Origin: Trichopria drosophilae
Lineage: Eukaryota > Arthropoda > Insecta > Hymenoptera > Diapriidae
Length of the DNA: 64,000 nt
Reading direction: 5' to 3'
NCBI GenBank assembly: GCA_030407085.1
Contig: CM059587.1
Location: forward strand, 36,305,001 to 36,369,000
Translations under genes and position numbers: made by a program
The notes under the pieces: generated by a model
What the model saw: the letters and a program-made list of their open reading frames with translations, nothing else
The model's database searches: none
What the model was told of the DNA's origin: nothing
In this document: one piece after another, positions 46,633 to 59,334 of the stretch
Layout: each line of letters begins with the position of its first letter
Numbering within the stretch: the first letter of the stretch is position 1

Positions 46633-46820
46633 ATCACACGGAAAAAAAGAAATAGTAGGAACTACTACAGTTTTTAGTTAATTTTACTATTTAACTAGTG
46701 ACCTCGATAAATTAGGTAGCCAGGACTACTATTCAAATAGTAAAATCAACTAATAAACCTAATTGTGATAGCTCCTACTATTAGATAACGAAACCAACTA
46801 ATTTTTTTTTTCTGTGCGGT
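46633..46820. mobile_element. ~185-bp hairpin MITE with C(A/G)CAC/AGAAAAAAA ends
   Basis: The left CACACGGAAAAAAAGAAATA pairs with the right TTTTTTTTTTCTGTGCG. The interior has GTAGGAACTACTAC, TTTTACTATTTAACTAG and AATAGTAAAATC as further inverted words. Target duplication not clear. The TTTTACTATTTAACCAGT word recurs at 58570. Confidence 0.65.
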
Positions 46821-47204
46821 TATAAGAGTATTTTGCCATCACTGATCATGAATCTAAAGTTAGATTCCAAAGATTTTACATGACCTATCCAACATGAAGG
46901 GACAAAATCTAGAATAGTTTTTATACCGTCAAAAACTAGGTATCTTGATATTTTAAGAGTTGTTCGTGATTTTCAATACAGAATCATTTGACAATAAAAA
47001 TCGGCGTTTCTAACATTAAAAGCAAAATTTTAGTTTGCATATTTTCATCTTCGTTCGTCATAAGGCAACATTACCTACACTCAGCATGCAACTAGGAAGC
47101 TACATTTTTAACGTAACATTGATACGTTATATTTACGTGTAATTTTCGACATGTTTATAGTAATAAAATACAATTTCCGTATTGTTTTTTTTCTTGTGAT
47201 CGCT
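46821..47204. other. AT-rich DNA, no gene seen
   Basis: Nothing recognisable. Confidence 0.5.
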
Positions 47205-47300
47205 ATAGGAACTTAAAGTTAAAATTTTAAAAAACAACTATAGGGTATTTTTATCTCGCAGTGACCAGTTCAATCCTACGTTCAGACCTCCGGGTTTAGG
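47205..47300 (+). repeat. Family L end remnant
   Basis: 'gatcgctataggaactta', then CAACTATAGGGTATTTTT, then 'gtgaccagttcaatcctacg' and TTCAGACCTCCGGGTTT follow the same order as the hairpin-bearing end of family L. The hairpin is degenerate. Confidence 0.45.
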
Positions 47301-48927
47301 ATTTATTTTGTTCTAATTTAACATTTCGATGTTTTTGTTTTGGACAAAATATACCATGTCTGCATCGTTCGATATTTCTGCGCAATTTTCAATAATTAAA
47401 ATTATTCATAAACATAAGCAAACTACGCTATACTGACCTTTGCCTCGTTATGAAACACACGCTCCGTGTGCACGATATCATGACTATAAAAAGCACTTTA
47501 CCGAGTAGAAAATCGGCCTTGAATTATTTTCTGAGGTGCTAAAACGGGAATAAGACAAATTTGTATGCGATGTACATAAATGTACGTATATTCCGGCGGT
47601 TTTTCACAAAGGAATATATGCCTCGTGAAGTGCTCGGAAATGCGTAAAAATGCATCATGAAATAAAGCAGCTTGGATGCGTTACACTATTTTAAGACTGT
47701 TTCACGAAGTAAATATAAAGATAATTGAAATCAACTAAGCATTAGATGTATGTTGACATTCTGTAATTATTCTTAATGACAGTATATTCGTGAGGGACAG
47801 AATACACACAGAATTTCGTTGATATGTCAATATAGTATTTGCGGTTACGTCATAATCCTCGTCTCAGAGGCCATTGACGATTTGTGGTCATTGTCAGTGG
47901 TGCCATGAGTAACAATGTTATTACCATAATATCAGCAATTAATTTATTGTTATTTATTTTCAATTATTTTCAGTTATTTTTCTTTGATTTATGACATAAA
48001 AGTGCTTTAGTAGATAAATGCTTTTTGGTAGTGTAAAATGAAATTAAAGTTTAATTAAAGAGTAAATATTAAATTACTTATATTCTCGCTTATATTACTT
48101 ATATAAACTTAGAATCTACTTAATTTTCGTTCCTATCAGAAAGGTTTGTTCATTTCGATGAAGTCAAACAAAGAATGTAAAATTCATGAGCATATTTTAC
48201 TTTTTGACCTGAAAATTTCCTTGCAAGTCAAATAGACCTGCAATTCCAGAATATAAATCGAATATTACGTAAACATAACCTAACATTTTGTAACTTAATG
48301 TTACATGATGTTCATAATCCCAAATCGCGGTCGTTGTGACGAATTGATAAGTATCTTTATCCTAATTTATTATCGGTATTAATGTACAGATTCAAATTTT
48401 ACAGCATGAATGTCTTGAAAAACAAATGTCTAATCTTCATTGAAATATACCACATTTGTCGTCAGTAAAATTAGTATCATTAGTGATTCCGACTTATTGT
48501 AATACAGAATAAAAGTCCTGTTCACCAATTTTGATACTTGGGGTTAAATTCATTTATATTTGCATAAAGAAGGTGCCAGAAGTATTCTTATTTCAATACA
48601 ATAATGAATAATTTTACCTTCGACCAAGTGCGACTATTTCTCAGATCAGGCTAAGACTTATTAGTCTCAATGTTTTTAATGTTTCTAATTTCGACTTGAA
48701 TTGTATCGTATCAATTGACTTGAAGTGGAAGTCATATATTGTGGTCTCTAAGAACTCTTATTTATTCCTTAGAATAAACCAAGAACAATTTTTTATTTCA
48801 AAAAGACAATGGGCAACGTTTAGAAAATATTCAACAAGCATAAAATAGCGCCAATGTAGTTCTGTTTTGAAACAATTCTGTGATGAAATACCTTCATGTT
48901 CTTTAAATTTCATAATAGCATCCACTT
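47301..48927. other. 1.6 kb AT-rich DNA, no gene seen
   Basis: No frames, repeats or RNA signals recognised. Confidence 0.5.
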
Positions 48928-49060
48928 AATAATAATAATAATAATAATAAATTGCCTATATTGGCCAACGAATTAAATATACAAAGTAAGCGACCGCGTA
49001 CAATGCCAAAAGGCATGCTTAACCTGTTTCTTCCTGAAATGCCCTAAATTTTCTGTTCGC
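48928..49060 (-). mobile_element. LINE-type 3' tail with (ATT)n, minus strand
   Basis: On the minus strand GCCTTTTGGCATTGTACGCG, then 'ttggccaatataggcaattt', ends in an ATT repeat (complement of the AAT run at 48928-48951). A GC-richer 3' UTR followed by a simple repeat is the usual end of many non-LTR retrotransposons. No reverse transcriptase is present, so it would be a severely 5'-truncated copy. Confidence 0.45.
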
Positions 49061-49329
49061 GGCGTTCGTTTTTAGAGAGAGAATCAATAAATCATTCTGG
49101 AATAATCATGCCTTTGTATTTTTTCCTCATCTTTCCAAATCCGGTTCTAAGATTCGCGCTGAATGTCGCATTTTTTTACACTGCCTGCTTAAACGTAAAG
49201 AAGTCGCGAATTTTGAGGATTTCTTTTCAAATAATTGTGTTTTTCAGAAGGAGTCTGTATTCCCATCAAGCCAAACCTCTGTATCTGGTGGCATAAATAG
49301 TTATGCTAAAAAATAAGAACGTTAGTAAG
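49061..49329. other. AT-rich DNA, no gene seen
   Basis: The 62-codon frame at 49108-49296 is hydrophobic and unassigned. Confidence 0.4.
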
Positions 49330-49735
49330 AATAAATTCAAGATGGCTGATTCAAGATGACGGTCTTCATCCCGTATTTGGCTAGGAAAATTTTGCAATGA
49401 TTGCGTAGCGCAAGTGGATAAACGAATTTTCTTGAATCTCCTTTTATGCATGTTTCTGAGATCGCTGAACCCGAATCTACTGCCAGATTTCCAAAATTCA
49501 AAATGACGGGTCCAATATGGCGATCATAATTTTTTAACAATTTTTAATTTTTTTGAAAATTACTATACAGAGATTTTCGGCGTCGCTGATTACGAATTCT
49601 TTATCCTATTTCCGAAATTCCAAATGGCAGGTCCAATATGGCGACAAAGATTTATAGGAATATTATATTTACGTGAAAATTAATGCGCAGGTATTTTCCG
49701 GGCCGCTGACTATTAATTCTTTTTCACAAAGAGCC
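49330..49735 (+). repeat. ATGGCG-family direct tandem array, three units
   Basis: The anchors GATCGCTGAACCCGAATC (49461), GTCGCTGATTACGAATTC (49584) and GCCGCTGACTATTAATTC (49704) are spaced about 120 bp apart. Cores AAATGACGGGTCCAATATGG and AAATGGCAGGTCCAATATGG lie between. This array is all in one orientation. The minus-strand frames 49266-49451 and 49337-49540 are repeat by-products. Confidence 0.75.
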
Positions 49736-51224
49736 CAAAATTTCAAACAAAATTTATGCCGTCTCGATAGTAGATATTGCTGCAGAGTTGTTCGACGAAA
49801 AAAAGCATACGATCATTTCATCCACAGAAAGAGGTGTTAAAAAAATAAGGTATTTCTTTGAAATATATTGATGGCAATGGCTTTCCAAGATATGAGAATT
49901 ATTTTCATCTTGCGCTTTACAATATTTTATTTTTTATTTTATATGAAAGTTATATGTAGAGCTCATGCTACAACGTTGCATTTCAAAAGTGTTGCATTTA
50001 ACGTTGACTCAATATTAAAAGTTGATGACTTTTCAGTAAAATTTGACGAGGAATTCAAATGCTTTTCACATCCATCGCTGCAGACGGACGCGATGAAATT
50101 TAGAAAACTAAGAGTTCGAAATTTAAGATTAAGAACTTCATAACTTTATGTTGAGTTTTTATGATTAGAGAAACTTAAGAGTTCGAAGATAAAATTTGTT
50201 TTTGATGAAATTTGAACAAAACTTGAGCTCGAATTACTTGATGAAGAATGGAGGAGTTTCAAAGTTGAAAGTTGAGTTGATGTAAATAGTTGAAGTTAAC
50301 ATAGTTTTGTTTTAATACAATTAATATCATTTTTATTTTTTCACATTATAATAATCAAAATATGGACTGTACTGAAGCCGAGACAGTCCAAAGAAAACAA
50401 TTCAAAAGGCAATATTTTACTCCCTATATCGGGGGAGCAAAATAGCACGCTCTCGTATGAGAAAATACTATATGCAACAAGGGAGACCAGGTATTTGCAG
50501 ACTCATGCGAATTGCGATCTTGCTGCGCTAGGGTGAAACTCACTCTCGTCGGCAATCATCTATTTTTGCTCCCTAGATGCACGATGTACTATTACTGCTA
50601 CAGTATTCTTTCTTGATCACATTATAACAGTTGTTTACTTGCCTAGTACTTGCACTGCGAAAAATAATTTCTGTATAGAATATATAAGTCTTAATTTTCC
50701 AAATTTAGAAAAAAAAACAATTGCAACATTTCGTTATGTTATTAATCTTCTATTAATCGTCTATTAATTTTCAAAAATACGTCCTAAATTATGTTCTTAA
50801 AATTGATTTTAGTATTTAATACTTTTCAGTAAGTTATTTCTTGCCGAAATGCGTTTGCTATATACCATTAAAAGCAACATTTCTACTATATATAAAATCT
50901 GTCCTGAAATAATGAAACGTTAAAAACCTATGACACATAAATAAATAAAATTATACATCTTAGGTTGGAGCTCATTTATCTTTGGAATTATGTCATTACA
51001 ACGATTTAATTCGATGTTTCTTCTAATTGTAATCAATTTTATTTCATTTACTCACATTTATTCGTCGTTTATTTCAATTTAATATTTCCATACGTGAATT
51101 ACCGATATTACATACTCGAGTTTCCAACAGAATTTTCTCTACTATTTTTCTTTATCATCTCGTTCATAATGTATTTGAGTTTAAACAGTACATAAAATTC
51201 GGCACGTTTTTCGGTAAGCTCTCG
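49736..51224. other. AT-rich DNA with a short GC-richer patch, no gene seen
   Basis: 50400-50600 is GC-richer and has a weak inverted pair (GGGGGAGCAAAATAG and CTATTTTTGCTCCC) about 150 bp apart, possibly an old MITE. The 91-codon frame 49868-50143 begins with a hydrophobic stretch (IFILRFTIFYFLFYMKVIC) but is otherwise unassigned. Confidence 0.4.
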
Positions 51225-51375
51225 GATCTGTTAGTTGTGAAAGTCGCACTAGGTTTCAGTGTGTCCCGAGGGATCTCCCTCTTCCCTTAGCAGAACTGCA
51301 CATATTTTATTGCACCTGGGACCGCAGTAGATACGCTTCTGGTGCTCCACAGTGACATCCGTAACGACAAATAAT
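51225..51375. other. Small GC-richer island
   Basis: About 150 bp (TGTGTCCCGAGGGATCTCCC, GGTGCTCCACAGTGACATCC) with an initiator-like TTTCAGTGTG. No frame, no second copy. Possibly regulatory, on composition only. Confidence 0.2.
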
Positions 51376-51880
51376 CGACGAAACTTAAATACGAAACTAC
51401 AGATGTGGAATGTACTTTATGAGATTAGTTTATCAAATGTTGGTAGTTTTGAATAATGTTGGAAGAAGAAACTAAATACATTAAAGACTTGTGTATTTCC
51501 TAGCAAAATCCTTGATATTTATTATAATCAGTTATAGCATTAAAATATGAATATAGAAAGAAAATACAATTTTTTGAATAGAGAATAATAATTTTCAGTT
51601 TATTACTTTCTGAAATTAAATAAATTTTTTTGGTTGTTTAATATTTTCATATAAACATCATTCAATGGTTACATAGCTATATCACAGCGATAAAAAGACA
51701 CACCCAAAGATAAAAAAATCTCACGACTAAAAATCACTCTGACTTACAAAATATGCAACAAAAAAACACAACGACAAAAATCATACTGACAATTCTCTTT
51801 TTTTTTAGTTAATTTTTATACACACGTTAAACGATTTTCTAAATAACACAGGGCCACTAAAAAAATTGTTTCGAGAATAC
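51376..51880. other. AT-rich DNA, no gene seen
   Basis: Nothing recognised beyond A-rich words such as GCGATAAAAAGACACACCC. Confidence 0.4.
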
Positions 51881-52437
51881 TTGAATAAGAAATAGTGGAT
51901 CTTATAGATTTTTGGCCGGTGAAAACGAATCCGTTATTCCATTTGGCCCATCACATCAGGATTTTAAGATGTCTGATCAGAAAAATATAAAAAAATATAT
52001 AATTTTTGGCAATTGAAGGTTAGGATATGTGAAACATCTGAAATGATGAGCTAACTTGTACAACTAATTTATTTTCAGCAACCAAAAATCTATAAGATCC
52101 AGTATCTCTGATTCAAATTATCTCCCCTAACAAAATTTTGTAGTCCTAATCACTGAAGGTACTTCTAAAAAAAATAAAAATAACACAAGACCGCAAAATG
52201 TTTTTTTTTCTTTGACACAACTTGAATCAGAAGTAGAGGATTTTATAGATTTTTGGTTGCTGAAAAGGAATTCTTTGTCCAAGTTAATTCATTATTTCAG
52301 ATTTTTCACATATCCTTAAATTGCCAAAAAGTATATTTTTCGGATCTGATATCTTAAAATCCTGACGTGATGGGCCAAATCGAATAAATTCGTTTTCAGC
52401 GGCCAAAAATCTATAAGATCAACCTTATTTCTGATTA
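51881..52437. mobile_element. Two opposed copies of a foldback element
   Basis: Unit 1 (51881-52116) and unit 2 (52221-52437) are inverted copies of each other. Each unit is itself bounded by inverted ends of the form GGATCTTATAGATTTTTGG...CCAAAAATCTATAAGATCC, so the same terminal word appears four times in alternating orientation. Shared internal blocks are TTGGCCCATCAC, AGGATTTTAAGAT, TTTTTGGCAATT and GGATATGTGAAA. The spacer is about 104 bp. No coding capacity. Confidence 0.75.
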
Positions 52438-52442
52438 AAGTA

Positions 52443-52550
52443 AAAAAGCCGACATCGACAAGCGGATAGTCATTTTTTGAAGTGTCGGTTTTTCGACCTA
52501 TTTTATTCTTTTTTATTCTTTTTTATTCTTTTTTATTCTTTTTTATTCTT
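52443..52550 (+). repeat. Short hairpin followed by a perfect (TTTTATTCTT)5 tandem repeat
   Basis: AAAAAAGCCGACATCGA pairs with AGTGTCGGTTTTTCG (52443-52497), using the same vocabulary as the 8.1- and 9.9-kb elements. Bases 52501-52550 are five exact copies of the 10-mer TTTTATTCTT. The 63-codon frame over it is a by-product. Confidence 0.8.
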
Positions 52551-54750
52551 CACGAGCGGCTTGTATGAACTATCTCATACTTGTGTGGTTGTGCCGTATG
52601 TTGTTATTAAATGTATTATGCCACTTTTCGACATATATATCGACCTATATGCTTCAACTTATCATTGATGAATAACTTAACCATTATTATGCGAGTTTCT
52701 GATGGTATGTATATTTGACAACGTGTGCAATAATCCGTGTATGTAAATAGTGTATACAACACATGTTATGTTTAATAAAGTATTGAAATACGTTACAAAT
52801 ATTCATTGTGTTTTTTTGACAGAGTGTCAGTGTGACTTTTTGTAGTGTTTTTTTGTGGATATATTAGGCTGTGATTTGTTGACATGTAGCCGGTTACACG
52901 ACCTCTGCTAGCATAGATTTGTCTCACTGTTATTACTTGCAAAAATGAAATATGCAGAAACATTTGCTTCGTTCCCTAAAGTTTGAAACCCTGAGTGAAA
53001 TCACCAAATGATGGTTTAAAGACTAAGCTGTCGCTTAATGAAATTAATAATGTACTGCATTGTAAACAAAAACATTAAAATGCATACAGCACTAGCCAAA
53101 AGGGGATTCATTCTACGTCAACCATTTGTTTTATTTATTTTTGTTTTTTATGTCACCTACTATGTTTTTTATTGCTGCCTGTTATGCACCTTCTTTGTCT
53201 CTAAACAATCCATTTCTCTTTCCCTCCATTCTCAAATCTCCCACTTTGTTCCATTCTTCTTTTCAACATAGATGTTATCTTTTGAACTTCGTTACAAATG
53301 TTGTCCTATTCTTTATTAATTCAATGTGTCTACCATCCATACTTATCCAAATCTACTCTATTTTGCATTACCTCCTCTTTGTCTTGATCACTCCCAAATT
53401 GTACTGCCTTCTTTTCATTCTCCACTTGCATATCATTCATTTTTGTTTCACCTTTGTCTACTCAAAAAAATCTGATTTCTCTATAATTCGAACTATTATG
53501 TCTCCTAATTTGCACCAACTTTAATATTTCCTGACAATCACGTATGCAAACCTTGTTCGTGATACTTAAAAATAATGAAAATCATTCATTACATTGCAAT
53601 CCATCTAAACGACTTATTTGAAAATATTAGATATCTCAAAGACATATTTTCATAATGAACATCTTAAAACTTGTTGTTTTGCAGATAGAATCATGTACCA
53701 TTTGATTGGAATATTTCAATCTTTAAATTTCAAATGCAAATTAGTAATTTGGTTACGATTTTTTATATGTTGATTATGTTGCAAGGTTATTATTTTACAC
53801 CAAAGTCAGTCTTTTCTAGAAATATTTTGCGGTACCAATGACTTATATTTATAAGAACCACCGATCTCAAATAAACATACAGTGGATAGGATACGAGGCA
53901 AATGGTCAATCACGATTAAGCTTATTGGAGTTTATTCATATTTCGCTAATCGTAATTATACTTTTCTTTCACAAGTGATGCAAAATACGAAAATTTATTA
54001 AAAAACAGACTTTTCAACATCATGCAACTAAAATTTCCAAAATGTACCAAATTAAAATCATGTAAATAACTGTAAATATTTATCTTGGTTATTTACATTA
54101 TTTACACATTCTTTGGCGAATTCGAAAATTCCAAGTCTTGATCAACTTTTGCCCAGTACTGTATGCATTTGAGGTTATGTTATAGGTCGTATTTTTTAGT
54201 TTTTCCCGCTTCGTCGTGGTGTTCAATTGATATTTTATGAAGGTAACATGATTATATATTACAGATACTCTTGGATTCTCCTCGCAAGGAACAGCTACAT
54301 ATTTATTTGTACACAATATTCTTTAATGAATTTTGATTTTTTATATTTTGTATCTCAATTTCTGATTTGTCATTTTCAAATATCGCCCGTTGGAGCAAGC
54401 TCTTCCTTCTGTCATTTATTAGTTCAGTTACTATTGTATAGATGCTACGTATCCTATCTTATTAGAGATTAGCGATAAGAATCACTAATTTAATAAAACT
54501 ACATTTTCTTTCGTCGGATCGTCTTTAAAAATAACGAATTTAAGTAACTAAAAAGAAATTCCAACAGTTTTCTTTAATTAATAAGAGACTGACAAAAAAA
54601 ATGTTTCAAACAAGAAATATATATAGTTTTATTCGCAAAATCAGAGGTAATATCGAAAAACAAGGATGAACATCAGAAAGTCTTAAATTTTACGTGGGTT
54701 CGACATTATTAAAAAGATTAGTTAGTTAGGTTCGGTTAGCATGAAATTTT
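52551..54750. other. 2.2 kb AT-rich DNA with a pyrimidine-rich strand, no gene seen
   Basis: 53110-53530 is T/C-rich on the plus strand, giving long hydrophobic-looking frames (53038-53271 and 53126-53524, 132 aa). Their F/L/I/S/P-dominated composition reflects the base bias and not a membrane protein family. A small palindrome with GTAAATAACTGTAAAT / GGTTATTTAC lies at 54060-54105. Confidence 0.5.
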
Positions 54751-54754
54751 TGTT

Positions 54755-54795
54755 TTCGAAATGGCGACTTTAATATGTCCGCCAATTTTTATCAT
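54755..54795 (+). repeat. ATGGCG-family fragment
   Basis: CGAAATGGCGACTTTAATATG then TCCGCC: one diverged core. Confidence 0.4.
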
Positions 54796-55439
54796 GTTCG
54801 AAATCAAAAGCCTAATATTATTTAAAACTGCGTAGAATACGGATTTTTATGTATTTTTATGGTGTGGTTGTTATAAAAGTTGATTAAAGAAATAAACCAT
54901 TCTTCACCAACAAAAATTATTGTGTTATATTTTTCGAAAAATAAATTTGTCCATCGAATATTAATTTAATTAAAAAATTCAGAAACGCAGTGGATTTATA
55001 GGAATAATTCATGCAAATCAATACCCACATATTAAACAACCGAGGTTATTAGAGGTGAAAATAATTAAAAAATAAACTCGTTTTTAATCTTAATAATCTC
55101 GAAACATTAATTCGGTATTTTTCTGAGTTAACATGGCATTAAAAAATTATTCATGATAATGTACCACTATTAGTATATGTTACGTCGAATGTTAAAGGTA
55201 AATTTAATCCGTTCCCCCCTTTGCGTATATCGATGGAGCTTCCACTAATTAATAATCTTACATAATTTGATTTCATAACCAAATAATGCATTATTATAGT
55301 CGCAAAATCAATTACGATTGCAAAAAAGGTAATTATAACGATTTTATATAATGTTGTTGTACACAGCGTAGATATAAATCGATCACTCATGGTTAATTTT
55401 AGAGCTTAATCAGGCATTATCCCTTTCAACTAAAGTGGC
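54796..55439. other. AT-rich DNA, no gene seen
   Basis: The minus-strand frame at 55151-55390 (79 aa) is unassigned. Confidence 0.45.
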
Positions 55440-56110
55440 ATTTTCCACAGTTGGTTCGCAGAAATCTAGCCACGGGTATTTATGCAGGCCAGACATGTTG
55501 TACCACACGCACTTAAATTATTGGGACGTGAACAAACACTCAAAATATAAATGACGGAATCTCCATTACTAGTTATGACTAAAATCGATGCTCCCTCCAT
55601 CAGTGAAATCCACCCCTAATACCCAATAGCGCGCGAGCAAACAAAGCGAGCGGTCAATTACCCCGTGATGATCCGTTTTCCCAGACCCCCGAATTGTTCA
55701 CAGAGAAACATAAATACAAAAATGTTTCAAAATTTAAGCTTCCATTTTTTAATGTTTATTTCACTTGAGTTAGCAAAATGCGAGAGTAATTTTATCCGGA
55801 AACCAGTCGTACTGTGTTTATAAGAGGTCAATGACCTTTGCCAAGACAGCTTAAAATAACCTTCTCAATAGTTAAATCCAATGTCCGATTGTATCGTGAA
55901 TGGTTTTGAATGTGGAAGTATAGAATAGGCACTGTTTCCCCTCCTCTTCTTTTTCAGTTTCGAAAATCAATACTCTCGCTTCATCTGGGGTCATGCTGCC
56001 TCCGAGGGTACTGGCGAATCAATATGCTACATAAATTCGATAGATAGTGCATGTGCACTGTGACTCCGTAAAATTATTAAGCGCGTCCATTTTATGTATC
56101 GACGCTCTTA
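55440..56110. other. Single-copy segment of higher G+C, possible regulatory DNA
   Basis: Several unique, GC-richer words occur (AATAGCGCGCGAGC, CAATTACCCCGTGATGATCC, GGGGTCATGCTGCCTCCGAG) separated by AT-rich DNA, with no open frame and no repeat relatives here. It is compatible with an enhancer cluster. Composition only. Confidence 0.2.
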
Positions 56111-57205
56111 AAAAGAAGGCGTATACGAAATGTCGGAAAACAATATAAAAGTAGCTTTTAGGAGATTGTAGTATACGACAATGTATACAACCAATATCTA
56201 GTGATATACTCGATACCTGGAATGAAATAATTCAATATAATATCCAAAAAAAATTGAGATAATAAATTTTAAAAAATTTTGGACTACTACTTTTTGGTGT
56301 CCTTTTAAATTTCTTCCTCTTTGTAAATCATACCTATTTTTAAATGCATTCAAAAAGTTCATGCAGTTATAGGAATTGGCCTGTCGTCATGTCACGAAAG
56401 AATTTTTATTCAATCATGTGTTTTCATTATTAATTTTAAGATAGATATGACGTTTACTCTTGAGAATTATTGATTATCAACTAAAAGAACATAACTTAAA
56501 AAATGATTGTAAATCCATTTCAATTTTTAAAAATGTCAGAACCATTTCATTATCATACCAAAAAATATTATATACAGTGTTTTTTTAAAACAAAATTCTA
56601 AATTAATTCATTTTGCGTCAGAACACAAGCGCATGTCGGAATTTTACTTTTTCTTTCTTTGATCAGGTGCTTTATAATATGAACAATTAATATAGACACT
56701 ACTTTCTGGATTAACATTACTCTTCGGATTTTAATAAAAATTTGAGAATATACAAGGCGTAAACACCAAATTACGATCCATAATGTAGTGTTAACTGAAT
56801 CGAACATTTCCGTGGCGAAAGTATAGGGTGGAAATGTTATCCGTCGTAAACCGGCGTAATCCGATAAAACATAGAATCTGTTCACCATCTACACCGAGTC
56901 ATTTGGTATTGATTTTTCAATTCGTTTAAATTGAAGCATGATAAAAATTAATTCGTTTTAATCCGGTATACATTGAGATTAATACGAACTGTTCTTGAAT
57001 TATTCAGATCGTGAATTTTATACAGATCTAACACATATTAAAATTTTTTTCATTATCGAATGTTATCCGTAAGAAACCTTGATTATTCCAAAGTACATGT
57101 AATGCAAAGTTTAGTTTAACTGTTTCTTCGCTTAAATAGTTCGAATTTAGCTGAAGAGAATGATTTTGACTACTATGAATCTCCTATCAATCAAATATAT
57201 ACATA
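56111..57205. other. AT-rich DNA, no gene seen
   Basis: The 96-codon minus-strand frame (56598-56888) has no recognisable features. From 56.94 kb the sequence grades into the repeat below (TCGTTTTAATCCGGTATAC). Confidence 0.45.
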
Positions 57206-57515
57206 TTTTAATCCAGTTTAATCTTCTAGTTTAATACTAATGAATTCCATCACACTGTTACTTGATTAGGGATTAGCTATATGTATTATTTCAATTGGAA
57301 TGAATAGTGCGGAATTCAAACTTAAGTTTTCAATCCAATTCATTTTTTCTAGTTTAATACGAATGAATCTTACATCATTTTCTAAAATTGTCATTGTAAA
57401 ACTGATAAAAGTCTGGTTCAGCTGTCCTAAAATGCATTGTGGTTAGAATTCGAATCAATACTACATATTCAGATTCACGTTTTTAATCTGATTCATTCCT
57501 GGAGTTTAATGCAAT
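57206..57515 (+). repeat. Diverged 120-150-bp direct repeats with a 'gtttaatacgaatgaat' core
   Basis: TAGTTTAATACTAATGAATT at 57229, TAGTTTAATACGAATGAATC at 57349 and GGAGTTTAATGCAATATGG at 57500, with shared context (AAATGCATTGTGG, 'gaattcgaatcaatacta'). Another copy lies at 58270-58355 and an inverted one at 60400-60460. Confidence 0.55.
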
Positions 57516-57795
57516 ATGGCTGATCCAATGTGGCGACCAATATCTGAATCTTTGCCTGCCTAACTCGAAATATATTACTCGGAGATTTTTGAGGTGACTC
57601 ATTATGAATATGACCTGAGAGTTTCAAAATTCGGATCTAATATAGCGAAGCAAAAACCGAAACGTTGATCGATTGACATGAAACTCGATAGCCGATGATT
57701 TTTAAAGTGCTTATTGGCGAATCCGTTGACACATTCCCAACATTGAAACCGGCGGATCCAATATGGTTGACCAAAATTCGAAACTATTTTAATGC
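57516..57795 (+). repeat. ATGGCG-family array, about two units
   Basis: CAATATGGCTGATCCAATGTG, then GAGATTTTTGAGGTGACTC ('gattttcggggtcgctg' equivalent) and a second core CGGCGGATCCAATATGG at 57750. The minus-strand frame 57602-57808 derives from it. Confidence 0.65.
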
Positions 57796-58259
57796 TTTTC
57801 GTCAGCAATACAAAAAATAAGAAAAATCAAAGTGTACCCAATTTTTACGATTAATAAAGGTTTATTCAGAACTCAACACATTTACAACATTATAAAAACT
57901 GTACTTGTTTCTTCAAAGGTGCTGAGTATTTCTCTATTTTTGTTTATTAATTGTCAAATAAACATTTTATGTAATTACGGAAAAAGGCTTCGGAGATCAC
58001 AAATCGACATATGTATTATTGAATGTTATAAAATAATGGAACGATGAACTAAAAAATCGTTGCAACGATTTAATTTTGTAAATTAACGAAATTTACAACG
58101 AAGGTATTCATTAAAATGCATAAAAAGTTAGCTAATGTATAATAGTCTAAGAATTAATTTATAGCAAATTACAAAAACAAAGGTGTTATAGTATAATTTC
58201 ATCACGAAACTAGGAATAAACGTTGGCGACACATTTCAGGGTCCCTTTCAGGAGAATGA
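57796..58259. other. AT-rich DNA, no gene seen
   Basis: The frame 57832-58047 is unassigned. Confidence 0.45.
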
Positions 58260-59334
58260 CCCTTGTAAGCCTGGTTCAGCCATCTTATAATGCATCATTG
58301 TTTGAATTCGTATCCGTACTACGCAATCACATTCCTGGAGTTTAATACAAATGAATCCCACGTTATTTCCACACTTAATTAGGAGGTATTTAGCTGTACT
58401 GGAATGTTTCATATAATATCAGATTCGCTCCAATTAGATTCGATTGATTAATGCGAATTAATATCGAATAATTTACTCTCTTAATCTGAATCAGTGAAAA
58501 TTTCGTCAAATGCGTTAGCGAAAACAATTTTTGCTATTAAATCAGTCAATTTCACTGTTTTACCAGATGATTTTACTATTTAACCAGTCGAAATATTGTA
58601 TTTACTGAAACTCCTGCAGAACTCAACCTTAATGTCCACTATTTCACTGGTTCTTCAGTCGTACATTCTTTTAAAACCGATCACTGAATATAACCATTGA
58701 TTTGCTTTTCATCCTACATAAAACTGAACATATATACAATTTCAATAAAGTAGATTTTAAGTCTGCAAGAATTTTATTCCTCGAATTTGAGCAGGTTTTT
58801 CTAGACCAACAAGTTTTTATAAGAGGAACGTAAATAAATGTTCTGTGTTGTTTTTTTGCGTTTTCATAATTGTATTTGAGTTCCACAATTTGCCCATGCA
58901 AGCACGACATTCTAGACATCGGAAACGCAACCAAAAAATTGAATAATAGCGATCTGTTTCAGGATATATCTAACGTTTATCGTAATTGTTCGTTTTTAAC
59001 CATTTTTATAACCTTGAAAATTGCATGCAGCTATTACTATATAGTTTGAAGGGAGTGTACAAATTTATATTCGCACTCAATAGGTTTCATTTTTTTGAAA
59101 TACATGATTTTACCATATATACCACGGAAATTAGCAGTTACATTTCAGCAGCCAGATCACGAAATTCATTTTTATTATTTAATATGAAGAAATGTAAGCT
59201 ATTTTTCCGGTTAACCGTTGAATTAATCAGTAAATAGACACTGTTTTCAAGTGAAAACCATACTGATTACCAACACAAAGCATATGGTTTGATCCAGTAA
59301 TTTTAGTGAAATTCACTGGATCGTTCAGTGAATA

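Noticed and set aside
53126..53524. 132-codon plus-strand frame with hydrophobic sequence
   Set aside because: It lies in a T/C-rich strand. The F/L/I/S/P-heavy peptide follows from base bias, with no motif, start context or splice support.
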